Source: Adiantum capillus-veneris
Lineage: Eukaryota; Streptophyta; Polypodiopsida; Polypodiales; Pteridaceae
Reading direction: 5' to 3'
NCBI GenBank assembly: GCA_014529385.2
Contig: CM043971.1
Span: 61,024,709 to 61,088,708 of the forward strand
DNA length: 64,000 nucleotides
A program made the position numbers and the translations under genes. The notes beneath the pieces are model-generated. The model searched no databases, had not been told where the DNA came from, and saw only the letters and a list, made by a program, of their open reading frames with translations. Positions 1-10,594 of the stretch are shown here, piece after piece. The stretch's first letter is position 1. Each line of letters opens with the position of its first letter.

Positions 1-563
1 GATAATCGATAATCTTAATCATTTATTAAAAACGATACAAATAAATCTCATCATCACGTTACACTGAATCGATTTATGTAAAGTGCAAGCTTACGACTTT
101 CACATTACGATAATCAATATTATTAATTCAAATCTTGCAATTGATTCTCATTGAAACGTGAGGATTGATTGCAAACCTTGACGATTGTCATATCTATCTA
201 AAGTGCGAACATGAAGTTCTCACACTCCATGGTAAATCTTTGAGAGCTAATCTATCTGCAGTTGATGCACATGTACGATCACACAATATAATAGATGCAA
301 CAATCCAAATAAAGAAAATTTAATATCAATGTATTGGGACATGAGATTCCTAAATTTAAAATTTCAATGAGAGCATAGTGTGATGGCTCTACAAAGGACA
401 AAAAAATTTCTACCTATGTTCACTTTGAGGTGAGAAATATCTACACGTCAAAATCGAACCTACCTAAATAAATCTTACCTCTATTCTATTATATTTTGCA
501 AACTGATTACCTCATGTGAGAGTACACTCTGCACACAACGGAAACCTCTAAATTATATCACTA
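1..563. other. AT-rich sequence, no gene seen
   Basis: AT-rich sequence with many stops in all frames. I see no coding similarity, repeat or RNA gene. It lies beyond the LTR-like repeat at 564-1089 and may be the outer part of the same element or its flank. Confidence 0.4.
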
Positions 564-1089
564 AGTCACTTTCACATGCCAATAAACTGAGCACATAGCA
601 AGTGACTCCTAAAAAATAAACACCCTATATGAGTGAGAGTTTGGACTCTACACAACATACAAAGCTTACACAATTTGAACCTAAAAAAAAGAATCAATCA
701 AATTTTATTTAAAATAAATTGATTTTAAACAAAATATTTTAAAATATTCTAAACTTCAATGATTTTTGAATTGTAAAAAAATTAATTTTTTTCTCTCTGA
801 TAATGATATAGAATACATTTTGTGATGAATACTAGTCTCAACAAGGTGCGTTGCTGCTATATATACTTTTGTTTTTTGATTAATGTATTCTTCGATCGAG
901 AAAACCTTTGCACATGTTTTTTTTATCAAAAAGATTTTTGATCGAAGTTTCTTTCGATCTAAAAACCAAGAAAAAAATGGTTGCCCGTTTTTACTAGCGT
1001 GGCACCATATAATACACCCATATAATATGAGGTCATGTAAAATACGTTTGTATATGATGTATTATACGTATCGTGTATAACATATAATG
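564..1089 (-). repeat. LTR-like dispersed repeat, copy 1 (inverted relative to copy 2)
   Basis: About 526 bp that match, in reverse complement, 35563-36079 over the whole length with scattered substitutions and small indels. Read on the minus strand, both copies start with cattatatgttataca, have a run rich in the ttcgatc motif, a TATA-like stretch (tatatatagc) and then a conserved ctagtattcatcacaaa. A TATA box about two thirds of the way in, followed by a conserved leader, resembles a retrotransposon LTR. No terminal inverted repeat is visible. On the minus strand it lies just after a polypurine-like tract at 1144-1162 and the copia remnant, so it may be that element's 3' LTR, but no matching 5' LTR was found near 3.3 kb. 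Confidence 0.75.
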
Positions 1090-1143
1090 CAACCTAGTAT
1101 ATTTATCCCAGGATTAGATAGACATGCATTAAACTCATGAGAC

Positions 1144-1162
1144 ATAGACTCCCCCCCTCAAT
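1144..1162 (-). other. polypurine-tract-like sequence
   Basis: On the minus strand this reads gagattgagggggggagt. That is the typical look of the polypurine tract just upstream of the 3' LTR in plant copia elements, and it lies downstream of the copia coding remnant. The first bases after it do not make a clear TG start. Confidence 0.4.
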
Positions 1163-1199
1163 CTCAACAGAGGGTGTCCATAGTACATTTGGAGATATT

Positions 1200-2896
1200 T
1201 TTAGAACATAGCCACAAATTTCTTGAAGCATATGAACACTTTAGAATTAACCTTCATGTAGCCCCATCCTTTGGAAATTTAGAACATCGCATATCACCCA
1301 AAATATAGCCTTCACAAACATGCTTCAAAGGTGCTTCAAGAGGTTCCAAAGAAGCAACCATATCACATTTCCGCAAACGCTATAAACCGAAAAAATTCAG
1401 ATGCCCAAAATGTGCATGCCAAACTTTTGCATCTGAAACATCCTTGAATCTACAACTGCATTTGGAAAATTCTACCCACACTACTACAAAGTGATCTTAT
1501 ATAGCCTAACATGCCAAATGCAAAAATTTCATCACCAAAACTGAGATGAAGAGTTGTACATCCATCATCCACACATTTCACAACAAGAATAAGTCTAGTA
1601 AGTGCATAAATAGACAAAAGGTTCTTTTTTATTCTAGGTACATAAAATTTCATTAACAAGCGTGAAAAAATTACCATTTGCAGCATTCACCACAATCTTT
1701 CTAACTCCCAGCTTGATTGGACAAGAGGCTTTGTTGGCACAAGTGATCGTATTCCCATGAGGGACAATCTTGAGAGGTAAACAAGTCACCATATGAGGTA
1801 ATGTGCTTTGTAGCACCACTATCAACACATGTGAATTTGCACCAACTTACATACATGGATCATGGATAGAGGATCATAACTACATTTTACACTGAATGCC
1901 CACTTTGTATCTACATTAGCATCACAAACTCCTTTCACAGAAGATTCTACAATAGATGAACTTGTACTGGAACCAACCTCTTTATTCTTGGCCTCTTCTT
2001 CTGTCAATTTAGGAAATTGCTTGTAATGGCGACACATCTTCTTTTTGCCTTTTTCACCAGAATTCCCATAGGAGGTGCTGCCAACATAAGCATTAGTACC
2101 ACCTTTTCTTTGAGTAGCAACAAATGCCTATTCAACTACATGTTGTTTAGTCCTATTCTTTCTTGAAAGTGACTCTTGCAACAACAATGTGCGTAATGTC
2201 ACCAGAATTCCCAGACGAGGTGCTGCAACTAGAGGCATTAGTTATTCAACTACATGTTGTTTAGTCCTATTCTTTCTTGAAAGTTACTCTTGCAACAACA
2301 ATGTGCATAATGCATCAAAATTTCCTCGGAAGTTGGAAAGAATCTAGCAATGCATCAAGAACAGTCTCCATAAGTGAACTGCCAAAAATGACTTCGCCTG
2401 CAGAAATGAGTTGCACATTGATATCCTTGATACAAGCAAGGAAAATGTCCATGTCACCTTCCTCATTCATAATCTTCAATTCCAACTTTTTACGTAGCAA
2501 TGAAATTTTGACCTCATTGCGACTTGCATAAAGACCATCCATAATATTTCAAGCATGTTTGATTGATTTAGCTAAGCAAATGTAAGAAGTAATAGTGTGC
2601 TTCATAGCTAATGCAATTAATACATGAGCATGTGAATCTCTAACATCCTTACAAGACTGCTTAGTCATAGGAAAAACAACACTAGCAGTAACATTCCTAT
2701 CACCAAAACCCCCAACATCCTCAACAAAGCCTGTATCCATAGAAGGCGGGCGTACTTCAATGTCATGCATGACATTATAAATTCCTTTTGAGACAAGAAC
2801 ATGTTGCATCATGTAAGACCACATTGGGTAGGAATCCCCATCCAATTTATCCTCAGTAGCAAACATCTTGAAAACTTTTGTGTTGTTGTCATCCAT
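1200..2896 (-). pseudogene. decayed Ty1/copia gag-protease-integrase fragment
   Basis: Reading on the minus strand: 2896-2549 encodes a copia Gag start (KLDGDSYPMWSYMM, the UBN2-type 'L.G.NY..W' signature). 2542-2315 continues the Gag helical region (LISAGEVIFGSSLMETVLDALL). 2037-1822 carries the remains of a zinc-knuckle region. 1828-1450 covers the protease-to-GAG-pre-integrase region (YVPRIKKNLLSIYAL). About 1440-1360 reads VWHAHFGHLNFFGL, the pre-integrase 'WH.RLGH' motif, followed by a possible zinc-finger remnant. The pieces lie in different frames with stops, so no protein is made. Integrase core, RT and RNase H are absent, so the element is internally deleted or truncated. It differs in sequence from the copia element at 23-28 kb and is a different family. 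Confidence 0.75.
2055..2315. repeat. imperfect tandem duplication in the copia Gag remnant
   Basis: A block that begins caccagaattccca and ends near gcaacaacaatgtgc occurs at about 2055-2192 and again at 2198-2315. The second copy is shorter by an internal deletion. The duplication lies in the linker between Gag and the zinc-knuckle remnant and adds to the loss of coding capacity. Confidence 0.7.
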
Positions 2897-3244
2897 GGCG
2901 AGTGACTACACTAATGTGAAAATTGCCTTAAAAGAGGAAAAACAAAATAGGAACATCACATGCTATATAATACAACCAAAAGAGCTTTGTAAGGGACCTG
3001 TTCTATAGAAAATTGCAATGACAAGAATTCTGCAGAAAAGGATGAAATGACCCGCGAAGTATTTCTTGTGGTGGAGATGAAGGCCAAAATGATCCTGAAC
3101 CAAAATTTTGAGGAGATCGGGCTCTAGGAGTACACCTGAAGGATTTGTTGACTTGCTAATGCTCACCAAGTCTCACCCGACCTGGACAAAGTGAGAAGAA
3201 GGGTGATGGCGATGTTGATGACTATTCCCAGGAAGATGCAACCC

Positions 3245-3258
3245 TTCTAATACTGATT
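3245..3258 (-). other. degenerate primer binding site and LTR edge of the copia remnant
   Basis: The plus strand reads ttctaatactga followed by ttgttgaaaatagg. The first part is a worn version of gctctgatacca, the complement of the tRNA-Met-i primer site. The second looks like a copia LTR inner end (TGTTGAAAAT in this orientation). It is in the right place upstream of the Gag start at 2896. The LTR would run toward higher coordinates, but its outer end is not clear. Confidence 0.4.
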
Positions 3259-3259
3259 G

Positions 3260-4528
3260 TTGAAAATAGGGTTGCAGGGAAAAACACATAGGTTGCAAAA
3301 GATGAAGAAGCTCAAGGCACACAACAAAGAGTGTATTGCTTAGTGCACAATGGAAAGATATGTTAACCCTAGAGTGATGGGCGTATATACATTTTACAGA
3401 GAAAAAAACTTCCTGGTGAGGGAAAAAAATACCCCGGCGATCCTAAGTGTGTTCACACAGATCACTACCACATATATATGGCAACACTCTAGCGGGGCCC
3501 CAAGGTGATGAAACATTGTTCCTTTAAAGACAATTTCACTTGTATTCAATGCCTACCATCGCTACTAGAATGTTGTTGTATATTGACCTTCCTTTAACAA
3601 AGCCATGAGGGCGGGGGATGATCACCTTTTTGAGGATTGGAGATAGACATAGGGTGATAACATTGTCATCATTGTGATAAGTTGTCATTATCTTAGCTGA
3701 GAGAAACACACCTTTTAGGAATGTGTGTGATAATACCTATTTTCACACTAGGATCTAACAATTTTTCTAGGAGGGCTTCGTAATCGAAGCAATTGATGGG
3801 AGTTCCCAAAACTCTTCGAAGAACTCTATTGTCATTCCATCCCACCCGGGTGACGTCTCCTTGCCCAAGGAGTGTAAAGTACATGAGCATTCCTCTTTCA
3901 CGATGGTTTGTTTCAAGTGTTCTCTTCTACCAGTGCTACAACTCTATCGACACTACTGAGCAATGTGGCTTTTGCTTCTTTGACCTCTTTAGAGTGATCA
4001 TCTGACATTGCGGTTGGTTCGTGTACTTCATTCCTCACCTTGCTCCTGATTGTTGTGAAGGCCCAGCCTAGCTCGTTTGGTTTTAAGAGAAATACACGTG
4101 ATTGGCAACTTCCAGTTTGAGGTAAAATATCCCTAGATAATAATCTTGCCTTTTTAACTTGTTTGAGTTGTTATTCGGCAACACAAATAGGACATTTTAT
4201 GCATATGTGAAATTTTTCATATGGCAGAAGGTCCAGAGCTTTGAACATCTTATGCAAAAGGTCGAGAGCTTTGAACAACTTTTTTCCCATCAAGAAGTTG
4301 CACGTTTCAAGGTTGAGGAGACCTCATCTCAATCCCATAGCTATCTAAGAAGCATGTGTTGGATATTGCAGCACTGAGAAGTGAAATGTGCTTTTTGCAA
4401 AAAAGAATAGTGGTTGAAAGCAAAAAGCCCACATCTTTTTCACTATTTAAACACATCAATGTTGTCAACTTGTCTCTGTCATGCTTGAGCTTATATTTAA
4501 CCGGATTTTAGACATGTGCCACAGTGCA

Positions 4529-4530
<2 letters not shown>
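3260..4530. other. no gene; probable worn LTR then unassigned sequence
   Basis: The first few hundred bases may be the 5' LTR of the copia remnant. A 65-codon minus-strand open frame at 3693-3890 and a 72-codon plus-strand frame at 4159-4377 have no recognisable motif, and I do not call them genes. Confidence 0.4.
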
Positions 4531-4600
<70 letters not shown>

Positions 4601-4654
4601 GCACGCACAACCTTTGATTCGCTCTCTAGTAGACTTATAGAAGATTAAGCGCAT

Positions 4655-4688
<34 letters not shown>

Positions 4689-4692
4689 GAGA
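4531..4692. repeat. (TC)n(AC)n and (GA)n microsatellites
   Basis: (TC)n runs from 4531 to 4566, then (AC)n to about 4596 with a short GCAC tail. A separate (GA)n tract lies at 4655-4692. Strand polarity flips from TC to GA across about 50 bp. Confidence 0.95.
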
Positions 4693-4878
4693 TTATAAGG
4701 CTAGGATTGTGTTGGTGGGTCCTTTGCTAGTGAAAGTCCCGTCTAGATCACCTCATGCTGCATCCCATCGAAAGTTGGAGTCTATGTGTTCTTAGCCTTT
4801 GCCTCCATCATAGGCCAGGGCCCCTTGGTCCTTCACTACCAAATCTATACTCTATATATCTATATCTATACTATATAT

Positions 4879-5161
4879 AATCACAAGAAGTTTTGGATAA
4901 ATTCTCACTATAATTCCCACATTGTGAGTTACCTCAACATCATGAGCTTCTGTGAGGGAGGCACCACATACCTAGCTAGGTACGATTGGGGGCAGGGGAC
5001 CGTCGGCCCGGTGGGGGGCCAGTGGTCTCCTGCCCCCAATCGCACCTAGCTAGGTATGCGGTGCCTCTCAAGCAGAAGCTCATGATGTTATGCATTGTAT
5101 GAAAAACTCTGAAAAAGAGTCTCTTTTCTTACATGAGAAATTTTCTAAATCTTCTTGTGTT
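4879..5161. repeat. foldback element with near-perfect inner stem (MITE or MIRNA-like hairpin)
   Basis: The left arm (about 4879-5001) pairs with the right arm (about 5022-5161). The inner 66 bp (4936-5001 with 5022-5088) is close to perfect: both arms read acatcatgagcttct, then ggcacc, catacctagctaggt and cgattgggggcagg when the right arm is reverse-complemented. The loop is about 20 nt. The outer part pairs more loosely (cacaagaag and cttcttgtg at the two ends). A TATA-rich stretch (tatactatatata) lies at about 4868-4880, immediately upstream on the plus strand. Two decay rates, with a conserved inner stem and worn outer arms, are seen in inverted-duplication MIRNA genes, but a MITE explains it as well. 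Confidence 0.8.
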
Positions 5162-5920
5162 AAATGTAGCTTAAATTTTTTGAGGAAAAAGAAGGTATCC
5201 ACGTGTCAAAATTCCAAGCTTTGCAGAAACTACATCTTCGATTGTCTTGCCCAGCATTAGGATTTGCTAAGCACCTCTTATTTGCAATGGACAACCTCAT
5301 TTTACGATTGCCATTCCGCATGGCATGGCAAATTTTCAAAAGGCCATTCCGAAGCCTCTTTGAGACACAAGCCACCATTCCAAAAATTTGCACAGGACGA
5401 CAGAAAAATTTCCATGACAATTATACTCTAGGGTTAATTGCAAAAGATCTAATTAGCAAAAAAAAAAAAATTTGACAAGACTTGATTAGATATGGAGTCA
5501 TTGTCCCTAAATCGATTTTCCCTCTAGAGACTTTCCAAATTCCGTCTCGTCCCCATTTTGGGCCCATGCCCCATTGACTCTTGACTCCTGCCTTCTTTAC
5601 CCCCTTCAGTGTAAGATGCTGGCACTCCAAATTAGAAGCAGAAGCTACCCACGTGGCACACTATTATTGGAGCAAGGCGTTAACCTAAAGCTAAAAATAA
5701 AGCAGGTTACGTCCTGGTTCGCAAACGCAATATAAGCAAACGCAGTGTTTTGAAAGCAAACACAGCGTCGCGTAGCGAACAGGCATTAAAAGAAAGGAAC
5801 GGAGGAGCTGTAAATAGCAATCGGCAGTAGAAGTTTGCAGAATTTGCTCATAGGATTCGATTCAAGGTAGGCAAGTACTTACACATGCCTCTGTCTATGT
5901 GTGTGCGTCCTTGTGTTACA

Positions 5921-5926
<6 letters not shown>
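5162..5926. other. no gene seen
   Basis: Several overlapping frames of 60-90 codons occur on both strands, but none has a recognisable motif. The stretch 5700-5790 has short repeats of aaacgcag/aaacacagcg. Nothing else can be supported. Confidence 0.35.
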
Positions 5927-6008
<82 letters not shown>

Positions 6009-6010
6009 TG

Positions 6011-6051
<41 letters not shown>

Positions 6052-6082
6052 GAGAGAAGTCTCTGCAATGTTTGTGTGTGCG

Positions 6083-6168
<86 letters not shown>

Positions 6169-6174
6169 TTGATT

Positions 6175-6245
<71 letters not shown>
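5927..6245. repeat. three compound (TG)n(AG)n microsatellites in series
   Basis: (TG)n followed by (AG)n occurs at about 5927-6056, 6089-6166 and 6178-6244, separated by short unique links (for example gtctctgcaatgtttgtg). A fourth, shorter TG/AG tract is at 6487-6541. The same TG-to-AG order each time suggests duplication of a compound unit, not independent expansion. A 143-codon minus-strand frame across it (Ser-Leu and His-Thr runs) is a by-product of the repeats. Confidence 0.95.
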
Positions 6246-6247
<2 letters not shown>

Positions 6248-6475
6248 AGCAAGCAGGATATGTATGTGATGGGAAACACCGCTATGGTTTATGCGATGAG
6301 ACGAAATGGCTTAAGGCGGCCCCTCCGGGAGTGGTCACCATGAGGATCCAATTGAGCAAGAATGTGCAGGCCCTGTTATGGACGCACAAGGATGGCCAGT
6401 TATCGGCCATGGTATCCTCGACGAGGTACCCATTGGTGGGGGATGTGCTAAGCTGAGCTAGGGGCAGCAAGACGT
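6246..6475 (+). repeat. GC-richer repeat B, copy 1
   Basis: First of three direct copies. It begins caagcaggatatgtatgtg and ends near aggggcagcaagacg. Compared with copy 2 it lacks about 21 bp after acgcacaag. It is richer in G and C than the flanks. An open frame runs through it, but the three copies do not keep one frame. Confidence 0.85.
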
Positions 6476-6504
6476 GTTGAATTTATGAGTGTGTGTGTGT
6501 GTGA

Positions 6505-6542
<38 letters not shown>

Positions 6543-6546
<4 letters not shown>

Positions 6547-6840
6547 CAAGCAGGATATGTATGTGATGGGAACCGCTGGTATAGTTTATGCGCTGAGTTG
6601 AAACGGCTTAAGGCGGCCCCTCCGAGAGTGGTTACCATGAGAATCCAGTTGAGCAAGAGCATGCAGGTCCTGTTACGGACGCACAAGTGTGGGGCCGAGG
6701 ATGGCACGGATGGCCAGTTATCGGCCATGGTATCCTCGACGAGGTACCCATTGGTGGGAGATGCGCTAAGTCGAGCTAGGGGCAGCATGAGCTTCCGGGC
6801 CGGGTTCGATGCAGATACGATGCAATCAGAGGGTTGGATG
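6543..6840 (+). repeat. GC-richer repeat B, copy 2
   Basis: Direct copy of 6246-6475, preceded in the same way by a TG/AG microsatellite. It carries the fuller form, with gtgtggggccgaggatgg and an extended end (gagcttccgggccggg). The microsatellite plus repeat B therefore looks duplicated as one unit of about 300 bp. Confidence 0.85.
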
Positions 6841-7472
6841 TTCCGTTACTCGAGGCATCCTGTGATACATTGAACGACCTCCCCGATGTTCCAAACGGCA
6901 TGGACATGTGATATTCGGGGTAAAGAGCCGGGCGATACGCAGGGGTATGACAAAGTGTGGGCCGAGTGTGTTCGAAAATGGCAATACTTGCGGGTTTTGG
7001 GAGTGCAAAGTATGCCAGGCATAAACATGCACCTAACCGAGAAGGTGAATGGAAGGGTTGTTGGAGATACCGTGTGGGGTGTTGCCCTTACGCCATGCTA
7101 CAGGTCCGATCTCCTTGGAGAAGGAAATAATCTCCGTAATTGTTGCGGAGTTGGGTATTCCTAAAGTGAATATCGAACCAGAAGTATGGCGAGAAAGAAT
7201 GATCAAAAGGGGAGTTTGGGTAAGGCAACTTGGTCCTGGCCGAAACAGTGAGGCCGTGAAGGTTCTCAATGAGGAACTTATGATATGCTCGACGAGCCAG
7301 GGACTTGAAGTGAATCAGGAATCGTACAACAGGGAAATAAAATCATTGGGACTGTGGGATACAGGACAGTTGGGGCATGTTGCTAGAAGCGCGGGCGACA
7401 AGAGTATTTCTAAATGGCAGATACATGGTGTCAGTACTACGAAGGCTCAAGAGTAAGGTACTTTGAGTCCTC
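6841..7472 (+). other. GC-richer spacer between repeat B copies
   Basis: Unique sequence between copies 2 and 3 of repeat B, with the same raised GC content. It contains the open frame at 7049-7456. The whole 6246-7735 block looks foreign to its AT-rich surroundings. I do not recognise its source. Confidence 0.4.
7049..7456 (+). CDS. unrecognised open frame, 135 codons
   Basis: I do not recognise this product. The frame opens at ATG 7049 and stops at 7454-7456. The predicted protein is soluble and basic (for example EPEVWRERMIKRGVWVRQLG), with no signal peptide, membrane segment or cysteine motif. It lies in the GC-richer block between copies 2 and 3 of repeat B, where chance open frames are longer because stop codons are rarer. 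It could be part of a captured gene fragment, an organelle-derived insert or no gene at all. Confidence 0.2.
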   Translation: MEGLLEIPCGVLPLRHATGPISLEKEIISVIVAELGIPKVNIEPEVWRERMIKRGVWVRQLGPGRNSEAVKVLNEELMICSTSQGLEVNQESYNREIKSLGLWDTGQLGHVARSAGDKSISKWQIHGVSTTKAQE

Positions 7473-7735
7473 TTATGGTTTATGCGCTGAGCCGAAACGG
7501 CTTAAGGCGGGCCTCCTTCGAGAGTGGCCACCATCAGGATCCAGTTGAGCAAGAGCGTGCAGATCCTGCTATAGACGCACAAGTGTGGGGCTGAGGATGG
7601 CACAGATGGCCAGTTCTCGGCCATGTTATGCTCGACAAGGTACCCATTGGTGGGAGATGCGCTAAGTTGATCTAGGGGCAGCATGAGCTTCCGGGCCGGG
7701 CTCGACGCTAGATACGATGTAGTCAAAGGGCTGGA
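7473..7735 (+). repeat. GC-richer repeat B, copy 3
   Basis: Third direct copy, beginning cttatggtttatgcgctgag and ending near agtcaaagggctgg. It matches copy 2 in the longer form but has more substitutions and a one-base change in the ggcggcccctcc stretch (ggcgggcctcctt). No microsatellite precedes this copy. Confidence 0.85.
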
Positions 7736-8246
7736 ACCTGCATTCTCACAATATGGTTCATGCAGAAACCATCAAAAATTTTGCCACCCTTTTCATTACA
7801 TCGTCTGGTCATAGTGATTTGGTCTCTCGCTATTCTCATGCGCACTCATGTTTTGCTCCCGCTCGGTGAAGAGCCCTCTTCAACGAGGGGGAACCCATCG
7901 ACCAACTGCCGTAATGCTATCTACTTTATTTTATAGAAAAACTAATGCAACACACATAAATATACAAACTCCAAATGATGGAAAGGTATCCCTCCAACAC
8001 TGGAGGAGAAGCATTGGTGTCCCTCCAAGACTGGAGGTGAAAAAAGGTGACCGGGGAATGGCACATTCCCTATGGTTTATAAAACTTGGGTGAGGATGGT
8101 GCCACCTCCCCACCATACTTGCGTATGGTTTTTTCTTTTTTTTGATGAGCATTGGCATGCGAGCACATACTGCATTTCCTGCATCATTGAAAAACCAAAC
8201 CACAATTAAGAATATCTATTTGATAGAATGTTTCATATTGTAATTA
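7736..8246. other. no gene seen; short direct repeat
   Basis: Noncoding spacer before the Helitron remnant. A short direct repeat (ccctccaacactggagg and ccctccaagactggagg) lies at about 7989-8036, and each copy can form a small cctcca/tggagg hairpin. Confidence 0.35.
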
Positions 8247-8265
8247 ATGCTTTCAGATCCCAAGC

Positions 8266-8748
8266 ATGGTGATGGACAAACTCACTCAGAAAATAAAGAG
8301 GCAAGTAGCAAAACAACGAACAAGAACAAATTTGAAAGAGAGACTGGCTGCAGCAGCAAGTTCGTGGACTGGAATCGACATTCTTTCACGACGTTGGCAA
8401 GATCAGTGCATCGCTATATCGAAAAACTTTACAATTTGCACCGGTTGCGGAACTTCCACATTCTCAAAATCTCGCCTCGGACAAAAAATACTAGACAATG
8501 CCCGTGTTAGTCTAGCTAGCATGACATTCCTAAACGCTGCCGAGAAGGAAGGAGTATCGATACATTGGTCATGTTGCTCCAGCTGCGACAGATACGTCAG
8601 GACCAAAAGCGTAGTAGTACTGCTACCAGAGTATGTCCGGCGTATCCTGGAATCCAACCAGCTTCACACTCAGCTTCTCAATATAATTGACATTTCTTTA
8701 AACGTCATAAGCTCTGCGATCAAACGCTGTAGCATACGGCGTACTTGA
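8266..8748 (+). pseudogene. probable N-terminal part of a Helitron Rep/helicase protein
   Basis: An open frame of 160 codons ends at a stop 50 bp before the recognisable Helitron Rep coding region and is in a different frame. It contains two CxxC pairs (CTGC and, further on, CSSC), as expected for the zinc-binding region ahead of Rep in plant Helitron proteins. I assign it by position and by these cysteines only. The start at 8266 is the first ATG of the frame and may be internal. It could instead belong to unrelated captured sequence. Confidence 0.4.
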
Positions 8749-8800
8749 AAAAAGATCCTTGCTTGATGACCCTCTGATATGTTGAACAAAAGTAGCAAAT

Positions 8801-10112
8801 ATGCAGCGGCTGTCAAAGCAGCTCGCGTCCTCGCGCTTATCAGACATTTTGGCCTACAACTTACTCCATAATCCAGTTATCAAGATGTATAAGACTGTGG
8901 CAGAGCAACCCCACAAAAAAACCACTTTGTGTGTGCTGACACCGGACGTTGTTACAAGCCACTTAGAAACAGAGCCTTTTGCATTGATGGAGGAAGCAGA
9001 AGCGCAATGTGAGATGAGCATTCTTGAAAATACGTACGCCACCTCAAGAAGAAGGACCTATACCAGAACGGACTCTCACGACTTTGGCTCAGTAAAGCTC
9101 CGTGAGGGCTCAGGCCTCATTGAGCGTACGACTATCTTATGGTACAATGGCATGCCTGCTAGCCACTCAAAGGCCAAAGACGTGACAATAGAAAGAGCTG
9201 GGTTCCCTTGTTTATTCCCATTCAGGCACGGAAACTATGAAGGAGACACCCGATTCAATGACTACATCAGGATGAGGATCAGCATGTTGTTCTCCGTGTA
9301 TACCTTGTACAAGCCATACCTACTCATCATGTACCAACTCAAGAGAGCAATCATGATTTCCAATTCTACAAACACGACAATGTTGTAGCGTGACATAGAC
9401 GCGTATAAGAGAAAGCACAAGAATGCATGCAACCAAGATGTTACAGTAAGAAACATAATAAGATACAAGCTTCCGTCAACAATGTCCGGCACTCCATCAT
9501 GGCATCGAAAGAACCTCAAAGATCTTATCGCAATGGTTGACTTGTGGGGCCTACCCGATCTGTTCCTCACATTTACAACAAACGAAGTCACAGAAAGCAG
9601 GTGGAACGAAATTACAATAATCGAAAATATCGCCCATTCATTCAATGGAAGCTACACATGGAAAGATTGTCCTGTCGAGTGTGCTGTGTTGTTCCACGAG
9701 CATCTGCACGTCTTCTTGAACAACCACATTTTTTAGGGGAGCAAAGTCCCGGGTGAAATAGAGCATCATCTTTTAAGGTACGAGATACAAAACCGAGGAT
9801 CGTTGCATTCTCATCTGATTTTGTGGGTTTTCCGTGGCGACATTGAGTCAGTAGCAGATGAAATAGCGGCATGCATACCTGACCCACAACAACCTCCTTT
9901 GAATTTCTCAAACCATTTTCATCACCTCGTCACAAGAAAACAAATTCACAAATGCAAGTCCACCTGCAGGGTAATGGGCCAACACTCTACATGCAAATAC
10001 GGCTTCCCATTCAATCCTCAACTCTCAACCAAACCCATAATGGACCCACAAACATCAAGGTGGTTGTACTATCGACCCGGACATGAACACCGTAACGTAG
10101 TTCCCTACTTTT
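8801..10112 (+). pseudogene. Helitron Rep (Helitron_like_N) pseudogene
   Basis: One reading frame is coding-like from 8801 to about 10112, broken by stops at 9386-9388 and 9734-9736. It shows the plant Helitron N-terminal pattern: a FPCLFPFRHGNYEG segment, then GTPSWHRKNLKDLIAMV and LPDLFLTFTTN (the 'GKPDLFITFT' block), then RGSLHSHLILWVF, the HUH two-histidine motif of the rolling-circle Rep nuclease, and CKSTCRVMGQ..C..GFP. In the family, Rep nicks and joins DNA and is followed by a Pif1-type helicase. Here similarity stops abruptly after RPGHEHRNVVPY, and the helicase, the second Rep block and the Helitron 3' hairpin are missing. It is therefore a 5' fragment. Confidence 0.8.
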
Positions 10113-10199
10113 TTTCAATTTCTTGGATTAGTTCTGTGTCCTTGGTTTTATGTGGTAAGTTACAGAAAAGGGCCATTCTAGTTGTTCTTTACCTCCAAT

Positions 10200-10334
10200 G
10201 ATCTGCAGCAGCCTTTGGGGGGGTGGGGGGGAGAGGGAGAGAGAGAGAGAGAGAAGAGCCGCGTGTCAACTCTTACATGGACGCAAGTTCTGAAGAGAGA
10301 GAGAAAGCGATGTACGACTGGTCCGAAGTCTTTG

Positions 10335-10369
<35 letters not shown>

Positions 10370-10558
10370 TCTAGAAGTCCCGCCTTGATTCTTGGTTTCC
10401 TAAGCGGCGAGCGCAGAGTCAGAGGCTGAGTGTGAGAAGAGAGAGACACGTACACCTGCTTCTGGAAGGCTCACTGGCTCTGCCTATGCGAGAGAGAGAG
10501 AGAAGAGACATTTGACTGTCCAGTGTCAACAATAGCCGCCTGCTTGCGTGCAGCATCA

Positions 10559-10594
<36 letters not shown>

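Noticed and set aside
3693-3890. 65-codon minus-strand frame with Arg/Val-rich sequence
   Set aside because: It is short, without motif, and in a region that otherwise looks noncoding.
5848-6279. 143-codon minus-strand frame made of Ser-Leu and His-Thr runs
   Set aside because: It is the translation of (AG)n and (TG)n microsatellites. There is no unique sequence of note.
6246-7735. Group II intron or mitochondrial DNA insert
   Set aside because: I could not find a domain V-like hairpin or a known organelle exon. It is kept only as an open question for the GC-richer island.
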